Position numbers and translations under genes: made by a program. The notes beneath the pieces were generated by a model. It was given only the letters and a program-made list of their open reading frames with translations, was not told the origin of the DNA and ran no database searches. A stretch of 64,000 bases of DNA from Pseudalkalibacillus salsuginis (GTDB lineage Bacteria; Bacillota; Bacilli; Bacillales; Fictibacillaceae): NCBI RefSeq assembly GCF_021646685.1, contig NZ_JAKJHW010000003.1, positions 1 to 64,000 of the forward strand, in the 5' to 3' direction. Below, piece after piece: positions 22,929 to 31,025 of the stretch; the stretch's first letter is position 1, and every line of letters begins with the position of its first letter.

Positions 22929-23293
22929 GCTCAAGATTTAGACAGGATAACGATTGAACCATTTGTATTAATAGACAACAATAAAGGTATACGAACCGCT
23001 GATACTATAGGTAGTATCAGTATTATGAATCGAAAATTAAAAGAAGCAAATTCAATCTAGTTGTGATGATTCAACCACCACATCCTATTGAAGATTCTAT
23101 CAGCTATGAATCTCAAGTCGAAGCAATTGAAGAATTTGCTAATGATAGTGAAATTTTATTTTTAAACCACTGGGAAAATTGGCCTGATGGCGAAGAAGTT
23201 GGTCAATACTTAAATGATGATCAATCTGGACCTAATAAACAAGGTAATCAGGTTTGGGCAGAATATATACTGAATTATTTCACAGGAAAGTGA
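22929..23293 (+). pseudogene. Remnant of an SGNH/GDSL-like hydrolase gene
   Basis: One frame from about 22929 reads LDRITIEPFVLIDNNKGI and continues to KLKEANSI before a stop at 23058. The neighbouring frame continues it as NLVVMIQPPHPIEDSI down to a stop at 23293. The end NQVWAEYILNYF and the central QPPHPI look like the C-terminal half of SGNH-type hydrolases. The N-terminal half with the catalytic serine is missing or unrecognisable. At least one frameshift (near 23050) is present. It lies at the edge of the AT-rich uronate locus. Confidence 0.5.
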
Positions 23294-23436
23294 AGAAAAT
23301 GACAAACGGGAAAATTCAATTGGCAGGGGAAAATAATTAAATAGTATTTGGTTGGATTGCTTTGCATTAGTATTTATAGGTATATTGAACCAATTTAACA
23401 AAGTTGACAAAATTCAGAATCTTAAATAATAATTGT

Positions 23437-23455
23437 ATACAGGTAAATTACAGGT
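23437..23455 (+). promoter_or_regulatory. ATACAGGT direct repeat, site a
   Basis: ATACAGGT (23437-23444) and TTACAGGT (23448-23455) repeat with an 11-base period. A TTGACA box lies at 23404-23409, so the repeat probably overlaps or just follows the transcription start of the operon that begins with the beta-propeller gene at 23563. The same arrangement recurs at four further sites in this locus. Confidence 0.65.
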
Positions 23456-23562
23456 AATCGTTTAATCGAGAGCAGCCATATGTATGTTAAGACTTACCAC
23501 ATCTCAAAAATCTATCAGTGAGGAAAAATATGGGTTATTTTAAAAGTTGGGAGGGTAATGGA

Positions 23563-25395
23563 ATGAAGGACTTGGGAATTATGGCAAATGTAACAGAAAC
23601 AAGAACAGCTGCAGTTTGCAAAAATAATGCTGGTCGAGAAAAACTGGTAATCGCAGCAAAAGGCTTTTTGGCCGTTGTAGATCCTGAGAACGATAGCAGT
23701 AGTCAGGTTAGGTTCCCTTCAGGTATTAATGAATATCCATACATATGTTTTGCGGATTCTAACGGGTATTTTTATACCGGTTCAGGGAACGCTTTCATTG
23801 TCTTTGATCCCTTTGAAAATGTAATCATCGATATTCAACTCCCTTTACCACAAGAAGAAGCGGTGGTTTTTGCATTGGCTGAGGGAAGAAACGGTGAGAT
23901 TTTTACATGTACATATCCTAGTCTTTTTTTACTCGAATACAGACCGAATACACAATCATTCCATAATCATGGTAAATTAGATGAAACAGAGAAATATGCT
24001 GGGACAATTGCAGTAGACGACCTAGGTTGGGTTTATATTGGAATTGGTACAGAAAATAACGACATTAAAGCATACCATCCTCCTAGTAAAAAGAAAAAGT
24101 CATTGCTACAGGAAAGAGGCCGAGGTACTGGGTATGTACATTTAGGTAAGGATGGAAATGTTTATGCCCAGATCATTTCTGGGAATTTGCGAAAACCATC
24201 CCCCCATGAACAATGGTTTCAATTAAAAGGAGGACAATTATACTCAATAGATAAAAAAGTGGTTGTACCTTCGCATTATTCAGGGGAAGGTTTTCAAGTG
24301 TGTCATCAGGCGTTATCTAACTTTGAAATTTCCTCACTAGACTTAACTACGAAAGAAGTTCTTCTTTGTTGTAAAAAGACAAACCTGAAGAAAAATATAC
24401 CTATTGACTATGACTCTGAAGGCGCCCAACTTTCAATTTTAACTCAGGGACCAAACGGATTACTATATGGCACATCAATGCATCCTCTTCACTTTTATCA
24501 ATATGATCCTAGTAAAGATGAGAAAGAAAATTTTGGTTCAGTGGCTATTCAAGAGGGGGGAGGTGGTAATATAGGCGCCTTTGCTACTCAAAATAGGACG
24601 ATGATAGGTGCAGCTTATGCTGGTGGAAAGGTGCATAAATTCGATTTCACAGAACCCTTCGAATTTTACTCTGATAAAAAAAGAAACCCCCAACTAGTGT
24701 GTTCCCATGAATCGATTCACCGTCCACGTACTGCAATTTCCCATCCAGATCAGGAACATATTGTGATTGGTGGTTATCCTGGCTATGGTATGGTAGGGGG
24801 TGGGCTGGGGATTTTTAACACAAGAATGAATAAGATGACACTGATAAGTCATGAACGTACGCTACCGTACCATAGTACGATTTCGCTTGCTGTAAAGAAG
24901 AATGGTGATCTTATTGGAGGTACAAGTATTCTAACACCAGGTGGTGGGACACGGAGGGCAATTGAAGCAAAACTTTATGTTATGGATTGGAGCTCTAGGC
25001 AGGTTTTAAAGGAAGAAGTACCAGTGAAGGGTGCAGAAGCAATTGTTGATATAACAGTTGATCAATATAATCGTATTCATGGTATCACGTCGGATGGTAT
25101 CTATTTCGTTAACGATTCTAATATTGAAAACGCATTGGTAACTGAAGATCTATCCAACCTAGGATTGCCAGTTCGAAAATCCTTTATAGATAATGAGAAT
25201 ACACTGTATTGTCTATTAACTCATGCTATTATAAGAATAAATAAGCTAAGCGGCGATATTCGAGTTATTCACCCTACCGAACATACGATTACAAGTGGTG
25301 GAGTACTTGTCAACATGAAGCTTTATTTTACAGTTGGTAGTCATTTATTTAGTTTTCAATTAAATAAGGGGGGAGCGGAAGAAAGTGAGTTATAA
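23563..25395 (+). CDS. Cytoplasmic beta-propeller protein of the uronate locus
   Basis: The 610-aa product lacks a signal peptide and is built of repeating short strands with motifs such as DSNGYFYTGSGN, DDLGWVYIGIGT, GPNGLLYGTSMHP and GYPGYGMVGGGLGIFN. This is the pattern of a beta-propeller. It is visibly related to the secreted protein at 28018 across the propeller. Several polysaccharide lyase families have propeller folds, and the neighbours are lyase, GH88 and Kdu genes. A lyase or oligosaccharide-binding role is therefore possible but not shown. No catalytic motif was recognised. The ATG at 23563 follows TGGGAGGG; an upstream in-frame GTG at 23518 is less likely. The next gene overlaps its end by 11 bases. 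Confidence 0.7.
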   Translation: MKDLGIMANVTETRTAAVCKNNAGREKLVIAAKGFLAVVDPENDSSSQVRFPSGINEYPYICFADSNGYFYTGSGNAFIVFDPFENVIIDIQLPLPQEEAVVFALAEGRNGEIFTCTYPSLFLLEYRPNTQSFHNHGKLDETEKYAGTIAVDDLGWVYIGIGTENNDIKAYHPPSKKKKSLLQERGRGTGYVHLGKDGNVYAQIISGNLRKPSPHEQWFQLKGGQLYSIDKKVVVPSHYSGEGFQVCHQALSNFEISSLDLTTKEVLLCCKKTNLKKNIPIDYDSEGAQLSILTQGPNGLLYGTSMHPLHFYQYDPSKDEKENFGSVAIQEGGGGNIGAFATQNRTMIGAAYAGGKVHKFDFTEPFEFYSDKKRNPQLVCSHESIHRPRTAISHPDQEHIVIGGYPGYGMVGGGLGIFNTRMNKMTLISHERTLPYHSTISLAVKKNGDLIGGTSILTPGGGTRRAIEAKLYVMDWSSRQVLKEEVPVKGAEAIVDITVDQYNRIHGITSDGIYFVNDSNIENALVTEDLSNLGLPVRKSFIDNENTLYCLLTHAIIRINKLSGDIRVIHPTEHTITSGGVLVNMKLYFTVGSHLFSFQLNKGGAEESEL

Positions 25396-26398
25396 ATTAG
25401 ATGATTTATTGCATCAAGGAGTTCCCTCTCTTTCTAGTGAAATCAATACATTAGAACAATGGTCAGCAAAACGAAAGAAAATACAATCTGTATGGCTTCA
25501 CTACATTGGCGGCCTCTCAAAACCGATAGAAACATCATATACAATCAATAGATCAGAAGAGACAAGAACATACAAACGTCAACATATTACTTACAAAACG
25601 GCTTTTGGTGACAAGGTAACGGCGAATTTACTTATTCCCAAAAGAATTGAAGATGAGAAATTTCCAGCGATGCTAGCTCTACATTCGACTGATTCTAAAG
25701 GTAAAGATGATGTTTCTCATCCAAAAGGTAGAAAGAATCGAAATTATGGAATCGAACTTTGTGAACGGGGATATGTCGTTCTAGCGCCTGATGCAATTAC
25801 CGCTGGTGAGCGTGTCTATAAGGGCGCCGAACCATTTCAAACAAAAGAGTTCTATGAGCAGCATTCGAATTGGAGCGCTGTAGGAAAAATGTTGACTGAC
25901 CATATACAGGGTTTAGACCTGTTGCAATGCCTTGACTTTGTTGATGAAGATAAGCTTGGGGCTATCGGACACTCCCTTGGAGGTTATAATGCCTTTTTTC
26001 TTGGTGGATTAGATGAACGTGTTAAAGTAGTCGTATCAAGTTGCGGTTTAAGTGTTCTTTCAGGTGATCCTGAAGTACACAGGTGGGGTCATCGTTCATG
26101 GTTCAGCCATATACCAATGTTAAGCGAAGTTATTAAAAAGGGCTATGTACCATTTGAGTTCCATGAGATAGCCGCACTTGTTTTCCCAAAACCATTTTTC
26201 AACTGGTCGTGTATGAATGATCATATTTTTCCGCACTGGGAACCTATCATGAAAGGTCTAAAAGAAATGAATGATTTATACCAAAAGTTTGATGAAGACC
26301 AAAAATTCATGCCTTTAGTTGGGAATGCAGGTCATGATTTCCCAGAAGGAATAAGGGAATTAGCATATTCATTTATCGACCGTTGGTTAAAGGCCTAA
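25385..26398 (+). CDS. Alpha/beta hydrolase, probable sugar esterase
   Basis: This 337-aa cytoplasmic protein has the alpha/beta hydrolase fold of the dienelactone hydrolase/acetyl-xylan-esterase-like group. The nucleophile elbow is GHSLGG with Ser197. The strand AMLALHSTDSKG probably shapes the oxyanion hole, and GNAGHDFPEG near the C-terminus supplies the likely catalytic His. The GTG start at 25385 lies inside the end of the propeller gene, so the two are translationally coupled. In a uronate-degrading operon it may remove acetyl or methyl esters from imported oligosaccharides. The substrate is inferred from context only. Confidence 0.75.
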   Translation: MSYKLDDLLHQGVPSLSSEINTLEQWSAKRKKIQSVWLHYIGGLSKPIETSYTINRSEETRTYKRQHITYKTAFGDKVTANLLIPKRIEDEKFPAMLALHSTDSKGKDDVSHPKGRKNRNYGIELCERGYVVLAPDAITAGERVYKGAEPFQTKEFYEQHSNWSAVGKMLTDHIQGLDLLQCLDFVDEDKLGAIGHSLGGYNAFFLGGLDERVKVVVSSCGLSVLSGDPEVHRWGHRSWFSHIPMLSEVIKKGYVPFEFHEIAALVFPKPFFNWSCMNDHIFPHWEPIMKGLKEMNDLYQKFDEDQKFMPLVGNAGHDFPEGIRELAYSFIDRWLKA

Positions 26399-26420
26399 TA
26401 TAAAGTTAGAGGAGCTGTAC

Positions 26421-27845
26421 ATGGTGTTAAAGAGAGAGAATACATTCGAAAAAAAATATAACATATTTTTGACAGAATTAAAAAATGAAATCATAAGTGG
26501 GAGAATCAAGTGCGGAGAGTTTATTCTTCCTGAAAATCAATTAAGCAGACAATATGAATTAAGCCGGGTATCAATCAGGAAAGCACTTGCGAATCTTGTG
26601 GAAGAAGGCTTGATTGAGAAAATACCTGGGAAAGGAAACAGGGTAGTGTTCAGTGAAAAAATCTCTCGGCAAACCATTAAGCTCGCATGGTTTTCGACCT
26701 CTTATGAACTGGATATCATACAGAGGATCATTACTGAGTATGAAGAACATAACCCGTATGTTAAAGTAGATTTTCAAATTCTTCCTGAAGTAGAATATGT
26801 CGATCAGCTTACTCGACAAATGGAACAAGGTAAGGGGCCAGACTTATTTATGGTTTCCGATTCACAGTTTCGCGAACTGATGGAAGCTGGAAAAATGAAT
26901 CTAATTGAACCTTATTTGTCGTCTAATTTAGACGAAGATAGGGACAGTTATCGACAAGTATTTGGAATGTTTTCTTATCATGGAAAAATGGTAGCAACAC
27001 CTCTTTTATTTTCTCCCGTTGTCATTTGTTATAATGAAAAAATTTTTGAAGAAACGGGTTTGAACGTAGATTCGATTAATAATTGGGATGAACTATTGGA
27101 AGTTGCTAAAAAATGTACGAAAGACCTTGATGGTGATGGTCTTGTTGAGCAATACGGTTTTTCTTTTTCATCCTCTTACCATAGATGGCCCGTTTTTTTA
27201 TTACAAAACCATGGACGATTAATGACAGCTAATCGAAATCGTTTTACTTTTGCAGATAAGGCAAATGTTGAAGCATTACAATATTGCATTGATTTAATGT
27301 ATAGGTACAACGTTTCTCCAATCTTTACCCATGGAAGTAATCAGCTTGCTGAAGATATTTTTCAGAAAGAGCGTGCTGCTATGATTTTGACAACTTATTA
27401 CTATTTAAACGAATTTAGAGGAAAGAACATACGCTGGGATGTTCTCCCGGTTCCCAAGAAAGAATTGCCATCAACTTTGTTGCTAGGTGGAGGGCTCGCT
27501 ATTAATAAAAATTCTAAAGTTAAAGCGGTCGCTCAGGATATGATCGATTTTATGGTTAGTAAAAAGGCTCAAACCATTTTAAAGAAATTTGGTTGTACAA
27601 TTCCTGTATTACGTTCAGTGGCAGAAGACAATTCTCTTCTTGATGACAAAGTTCACCCCAAAAATTATAATGCATTTATTGAAGTACTCCCATATGCACA
27701 TACCATCAATGAACTAAACCTTACTTCATCAGAAGTTAAACTTTTGCAAAGTGAATTAAACCTCCTATGGGCCAATATGGAAAGCCCGAAAGAAGCTTGT
27801 TTAAGGATCGAAAAGATGATGAATCAACAGTTAGCCGAATCATAA
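26421..27845 (+). CDS. GntR-type regulator fused to a solute-binding domain
   Basis: Residues about 10-75 form a GntR-family winged helix (IISGRIKCGEFILPENQLSRQYELSRVSIRKALANLVEEGLIEKIPGKG, shown here as QLSRQYELSRVSIRKALANL). Residues about 85-470 are an extracellular-type family-1 solute-binding domain (YEEHNPYVKVDFQIL, GPDLFMVSDSQFRELM, GLVEQYGFSFSSSYHRWP). There is no signal peptide, so the binding domain should act in the cytosol as an effector sensor, as LacI-type regulators use another binding-protein fold. It follows the esterase gene after 22 bases and ends in a terminator that overlaps its stop. It is the likely local regulator of the uronate locus, sensing an imported oligosaccharide. 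That role is inferred. Confidence 0.82.
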   Translation: MVLKRENTFEKKYNIFLTELKNEIISGRIKCGEFILPENQLSRQYELSRVSIRKALANLVEEGLIEKIPGKGNRVVFSEKISRQTIKLAWFSTSYELDIIQRIITEYEEHNPYVKVDFQILPEVEYVDQLTRQMEQGKGPDLFMVSDSQFRELMEAGKMNLIEPYLSSNLDEDRDSYRQVFGMFSYHGKMVATPLLFSPVVICYNEKIFEETGLNVDSINNWDELLEVAKKCTKDLDGDGLVEQYGFSFSSSYHRWPVFLLQNHGRLMTANRNRFTFADKANVEALQYCIDLMYRYNVSPIFTHGSNQLAEDIFQKERAAMILTTYYYLNEFRGKNIRWDVLPVPKKELPSTLLLGGGLAINKNSKVKAVAQDMIDFMVSKKAQTILKKFGCTIPVLRSVAEDNSLLDDKVHPKNYNAFIEVLPYAHTINELNLTSSEVKLLQSELNLLWANMESPKEACLRIEKMMNQQLAES

Positions 27846-27863
27846 GACTCGGCTTTTATTTTT
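27833..27863 (+). terminator. Rho-independent terminator overlapping a stop codon
   Basis: AGCCGAATC (27833-27841) pairs with GACTCGGCT (27846-27854) with one wobble pair, followed by TTTTATTTTT. The stop codon of the GntR fusion gene lies in the hairpin. It separates the first transcription unit of the uronate locus from the next. Confidence 0.85.
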
Positions 27864-27980
27864 GGTTATACGACTTAAGACCCACCACCGCCCCTTTTTA
27901 CAGCCTAAAGCCTTATTTATGGTTGTAATTTTCTGAATATTATTGACAAACTACATAAAATGACATTAATTTAGTCTTGT

Positions 27981-27999
27981 ATACAAGTAAAATACAAGT
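27981..27999 (+). promoter_or_regulatory. ATACAGGT-type direct repeat, site b
   Basis: ATACAAGT occurs at 27981-27988 and 27992-27999, an 11-base period. The first copy is also part of the perfect palindrome CTTGTATACAAG (27977-27988), a shape often bound by GntR-family proteins. A TTGACA box lies at 27943-27948. The repeat ends 18 bases before the start of the secreted propeller gene, so it sits in the early transcribed region. Confidence 0.65.
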
Positions 28000-28017
28000 A
28001 TATTTAGGAGGTAGATG

Positions 28018-30921
28018 ATGAGACGGAAAATACCGCGTAGTTTGTTAGGGATCGTTATTCTGTTATTATGTTTCTTAAGTTTTGGTGGTACTTTTGCTAA
28101 GGAAAGTCCTGAAAAAGATGAATTAGACTGGATTAAAATTGTCCCTCAATCATTAAATTTAAAGGTTTCTGATACAAAGCAGGTGCAAGTGATCGGGAAG
28201 AACAAAAATGACAACGCTTTTAAAGTTAAAGATTTTTTATTAGATTCTGATAATAAAAATGTTTTACGAGTTGAGGGGAAAAATGTTGTAGGAATTTCAG
28301 AAGGAAACACCACTCTTAAAGCTACATATTTGGGAAAAACAGATGAGATTGATGTAACTGTGAGAAATGTTCCTCAAAATAAATCAGATTATCAAGTAAA
28401 ATTTCTCTTTCCCGACAGTGTTGGAACAGGAGAGCAGACACCGGTTCCAATTACCATAAGCACAATAGAGGAGAAGAAGCACGGTTATAATAATGTTCAT
28501 TATTCATTTGAAAAAATAGCTGGACCTGGTGATGTACTCGTAAATTTAGAACAGAATGAAGAACTTAACACCTATAAAAATTCGTTTCAAACTGATTCAT
28601 TTAATCTACCTTCCAACTATGAAGAAACATTAAAAACAACCATGAAATTTACCGTTACCGGTTCCTATGCAATTTCCTTTAAAATACTTTCGGATGAAGG
28701 GAAGCTGATTGCAGAAGGATATGAAGTTATTGATATTAAACCGGCTTTTAAGGACTTAGGTACTCAAATTGAAAAACTTACGATCATGAAAGGTGCTTTT
28801 GGAAAAGATGAAAATGGCAGGGAAGTAGCTTATACGGTCATTGCCGGAGATCCTGCAAAGCTGGCTATTGTTGATCTTGAAACAGAAGAGGTAATAAAAA
28901 CGCTGTCTCTTCCTGAAGCGGAAGTGGCATGGGCAATTACTGTAGCCAGCGATGGAACAGTATATGCTGGATCAACTCCAAATGGAAGTCTTTATAAGTA
29001 TGTCCCAGGCTCTGGAGAGGTTGTTAATCTAGGAAAGCCTGTACCAGGGCAAACGGTTATCTGGGATCTAACCCCTGGTAAAGATGGAAAGGTTTATGGA
29101 GGAACATATTATGATGGTCATACCTTTGAATATGATCCTCAAGAAGGATTCACTGATTTTGGTGTGATGCAACAAGGCGAAGAATATGTACGAAGCGTTG
29201 CGTATGATGAAGAGGAACATGTTCTTTATGCGGGCGTAGGCGCACACGCACACTTAATCAAATATGATATCAATACTGGAACAAAGGAAAACATTCTGCC
29301 TGAAAAATATAAAGATTACATTTCTGTCTATGATTTAAACTTAGAAGGTGGAAAACTATTTGTAAAACTCGAGCCGAATTTTCAAATGTTCGTAATGGAT
29401 AAAGAAACAGGTGAAATAGACTATGAAATGAATGTTCATTCTCGAGGTGTGTCCCCTCTATCACCTGATGGGACAAAAATTTATTATACCTATGCAGGAA
29501 TACTCTATGAGTACAATCTCATCCAAAAAGAGGCGACAGAGGTAAAAATAGGTGGTAAAACAGTGAACCTCGGTGGGGCTGTTATCGGTTTTGCTTATCC
29601 AGAACTTTCTGGAGATGCATTTAACGGAACAAACCTTGTTGGATTTGTAGGCAATTATAATGGCGATTTTTTCAAATACAACCTTAATACGAGTGCTTTG
29701 AAAAAGTCAGTACTGGACCTGCCTCCTCAACCAACAGACATTTATAATATCGGTGCCGGACCGGACGGTAAGATTTACAGCTCCGGATTCATCGGAGGGG
29801 GGGTTGGGATTTATAATCCAACGACAGATCAAACCGTACAAGAAACGGGTCTTGGTCAGATGGAAGGCATGGCATCCATAGGTAATAAAATTTACTTTGG
29901 TGTTTATCCAGGAGCCAGATTATATGAGTATGATACAACCAGACCATGGGATAGAAGGAGAAACCTGAATCACTTGTTCTCATTACATGATGAGTTTGAG
30001 CAAAATCGTACCGTTGCCATTGAAGCGGTCGAAGAAAGGAATGAGCTTTACATTGCATCTACCCCGGACTATGGAAAGCTAGGAGGAGCACTTTCGATAT
30101 ATAACACCACAACAGGAGAGATTGACGTATATCGTCATATTGTGCAAAACCAAAGTGTGATTTCTTTAGCAGAAAAAGAAAATAAAATATGGGCTGGAAC
30201 AAGTGTATATGGTGGAACAGGGCAGGAACCAGTAGAAACAGAAGCGAAATTATTTTCCTGGGATATCGAGTCTAGTGAAAAAGAATATGAATCTGTTCCG
30301 GTACCTGGGAAAACATCAATTGGAGCTCTAATTAAGGGTCCAGAGGGTCACTTATGGGGGCTTGCACAGGATACATTGTTTATATTTGATCCAAACAAAG
30401 GAGAAACAGTATATTCATCAGTTGAATTTCCGGGAGCACACATTAAGCGTGTAGGTGCATCCCTAGTTCTTGGACAAGATGGAAATATATACGGAACGGT
30501 AGACCAAAAGTTCTTCCGAATTAATGCTGAAACGAAGGAAGTCACTATTCTAAAAGAAAATGCCAAACGTCTCGCAAAAGATAATTATGGCAATATCTAT
30601 TTTATTGAAGGAGGCGTATTATCGAACGGTAATAACATTTGGCGGTATACCTTTGAGGATCATGTCGTAAAAGTGACAGGGGTTACAATGTCTGAAAGTG
30701 ATGTGACATTAACAGTTGATGAAACTTATAAGCTGGAAGCCAGTGTTAAGCCTTCTTTTGCAACGGTGCAAGGTATCAACTGGAGTTCGAGTAACAGTGG
30801 GGTTGCTGAAGTAAGTAGCGATGGAACGGTAACTGCTATTTCCACCGGTAAAGCCACGATTACTGCTGAAAGCGTTGATGGAGAGAAAACGGTAACAGCG
30901 ACAATCACGGTAACAGATTAA
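28018..30921 (+). CDS. Secreted beta-propeller protein with two BIG2-like domains
   Basis: The 967-aa product has a signal peptide (hydrophobic LLGIVILLLCFLSFGGTFA, then KES). Domains: an N-terminal Ig/BIG2-like domain (about 35-120), a sandwich region (125-250), a large beta-propeller (about 255-880) with blades such as ASDGTVYAGSTPNGSLYKY and TPGKDGKVYGGTYYDGHTFEY, and a C-terminal BIG2 domain (VTGVTMSESDVTLTVDETYK). It is homologous to the cytoplasmic protein at 23563 in the propeller. It may bind or cleave the polysaccharide outside the cell. No catalytic residue was recognised, so a lyase role is a hypothesis. ATG 28018 fits AGGAGG at 28006 better than ATG 28015. A terminator hairpin follows at once. 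Confidence 0.72.
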   Translation: MRRKIPRSLLGIVILLLCFLSFGGTFAKESPEKDELDWIKIVPQSLNLKVSDTKQVQVIGKNKNDNAFKVKDFLLDSDNKNVLRVEGKNVVGISEGNTTLKATYLGKTDEIDVTVRNVPQNKSDYQVKFLFPDSVGTGEQTPVPITISTIEEKKHGYNNVHYSFEKIAGPGDVLVNLEQNEELNTYKNSFQTDSFNLPSNYEETLKTTMKFTVTGSYAISFKILSDEGKLIAEGYEVIDIKPAFKDLGTQIEKLTIMKGAFGKDENGREVAYTVIAGDPAKLAIVDLETEEVIKTLSLPEAEVAWAITVASDGTVYAGSTPNGSLYKYVPGSGEVVNLGKPVPGQTVIWDLTPGKDGKVYGGTYYDGHTFEYDPQEGFTDFGVMQQGEEYVRSVAYDEEEHVLYAGVGAHAHLIKYDINTGTKENILPEKYKDYISVYDLNLEGGKLFVKLEPNFQMFVMDKETGEIDYEMNVHSRGVSPLSPDGTKIYYTYAGILYEYNLIQKEATEVKIGGKTVNLGGAVIGFAYPELSGDAFNGTNLVGFVGNYNGDFFKYNLNTSALKKSVLDLPPQPTDIYNIGAGPDGKIYSSGFIGGGVGIYNPTTDQTVQETGLGQMEGMASIGNKIYFGVYPGARLYEYDTTRPWDRRRNLNHLFSLHDEFEQNRTVAIEAVEERNELYIASTPDYGKLGGALSIYNTTTGEIDVYRHIVQNQSVISLAEKENKIWAGTSVYGGTGQEPVETEAKLFSWDIESSEKEYESVPVPGKTSIGALIKGPEGHLWGLAQDTLFIFDPNKGETVYSSVEFPGAHIKRVGASLVLGQDGNIYGTVDQKFFRINAETKEVTILKENAKRLAKDNYGNIYFIEGGVLSNGNNIWRYTFEDHVVKVTGVTMSESDVTLTVDETYKLEASVKPSFATVQGINWSSSNSGVAEVSSDGTVTAISTGKATITAESVDGEKTVTATITVTD

Positions 30922-30923
30922 GG

Positions 30924-30949
30924 AAAGCCAGGCGCTGGCCTGGCTTTTC
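30924..30949 (+). terminator. Terminator after the secreted propeller gene
   Basis: AAAGCCAGGC (30924-30933) pairs with GCCTGGCTTTT (30938-30948), a strong GC-rich stem followed by TTTTC. It could end the single-gene transcript or partly attenuate readthrough into the heparinase-like gene. Confidence 0.8.
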
Positions 30950-30992
30950 AATTCATGTTATTGCTTAAGAAGTATCGTTATACTGACTTAAA

Positions 30993-31011
30993 ATACAAAT
31001 TAAATACAGGT
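30993..31011 (+). promoter_or_regulatory. ATACAGGT direct repeat, site c
   Basis: ATACAAAT (30993-31000) and ATACAGGT (31004-31011) repeat with an 11-base period. The second copy ends 14 bases before the ATG at 31026 and touches the ribosome binding site AAGGTGGGGGAG. A protein bound here could block transcription start or elongation. Confidence 0.55.
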
Positions 31012-31025
31012 AAGGTGGGGGAGAA

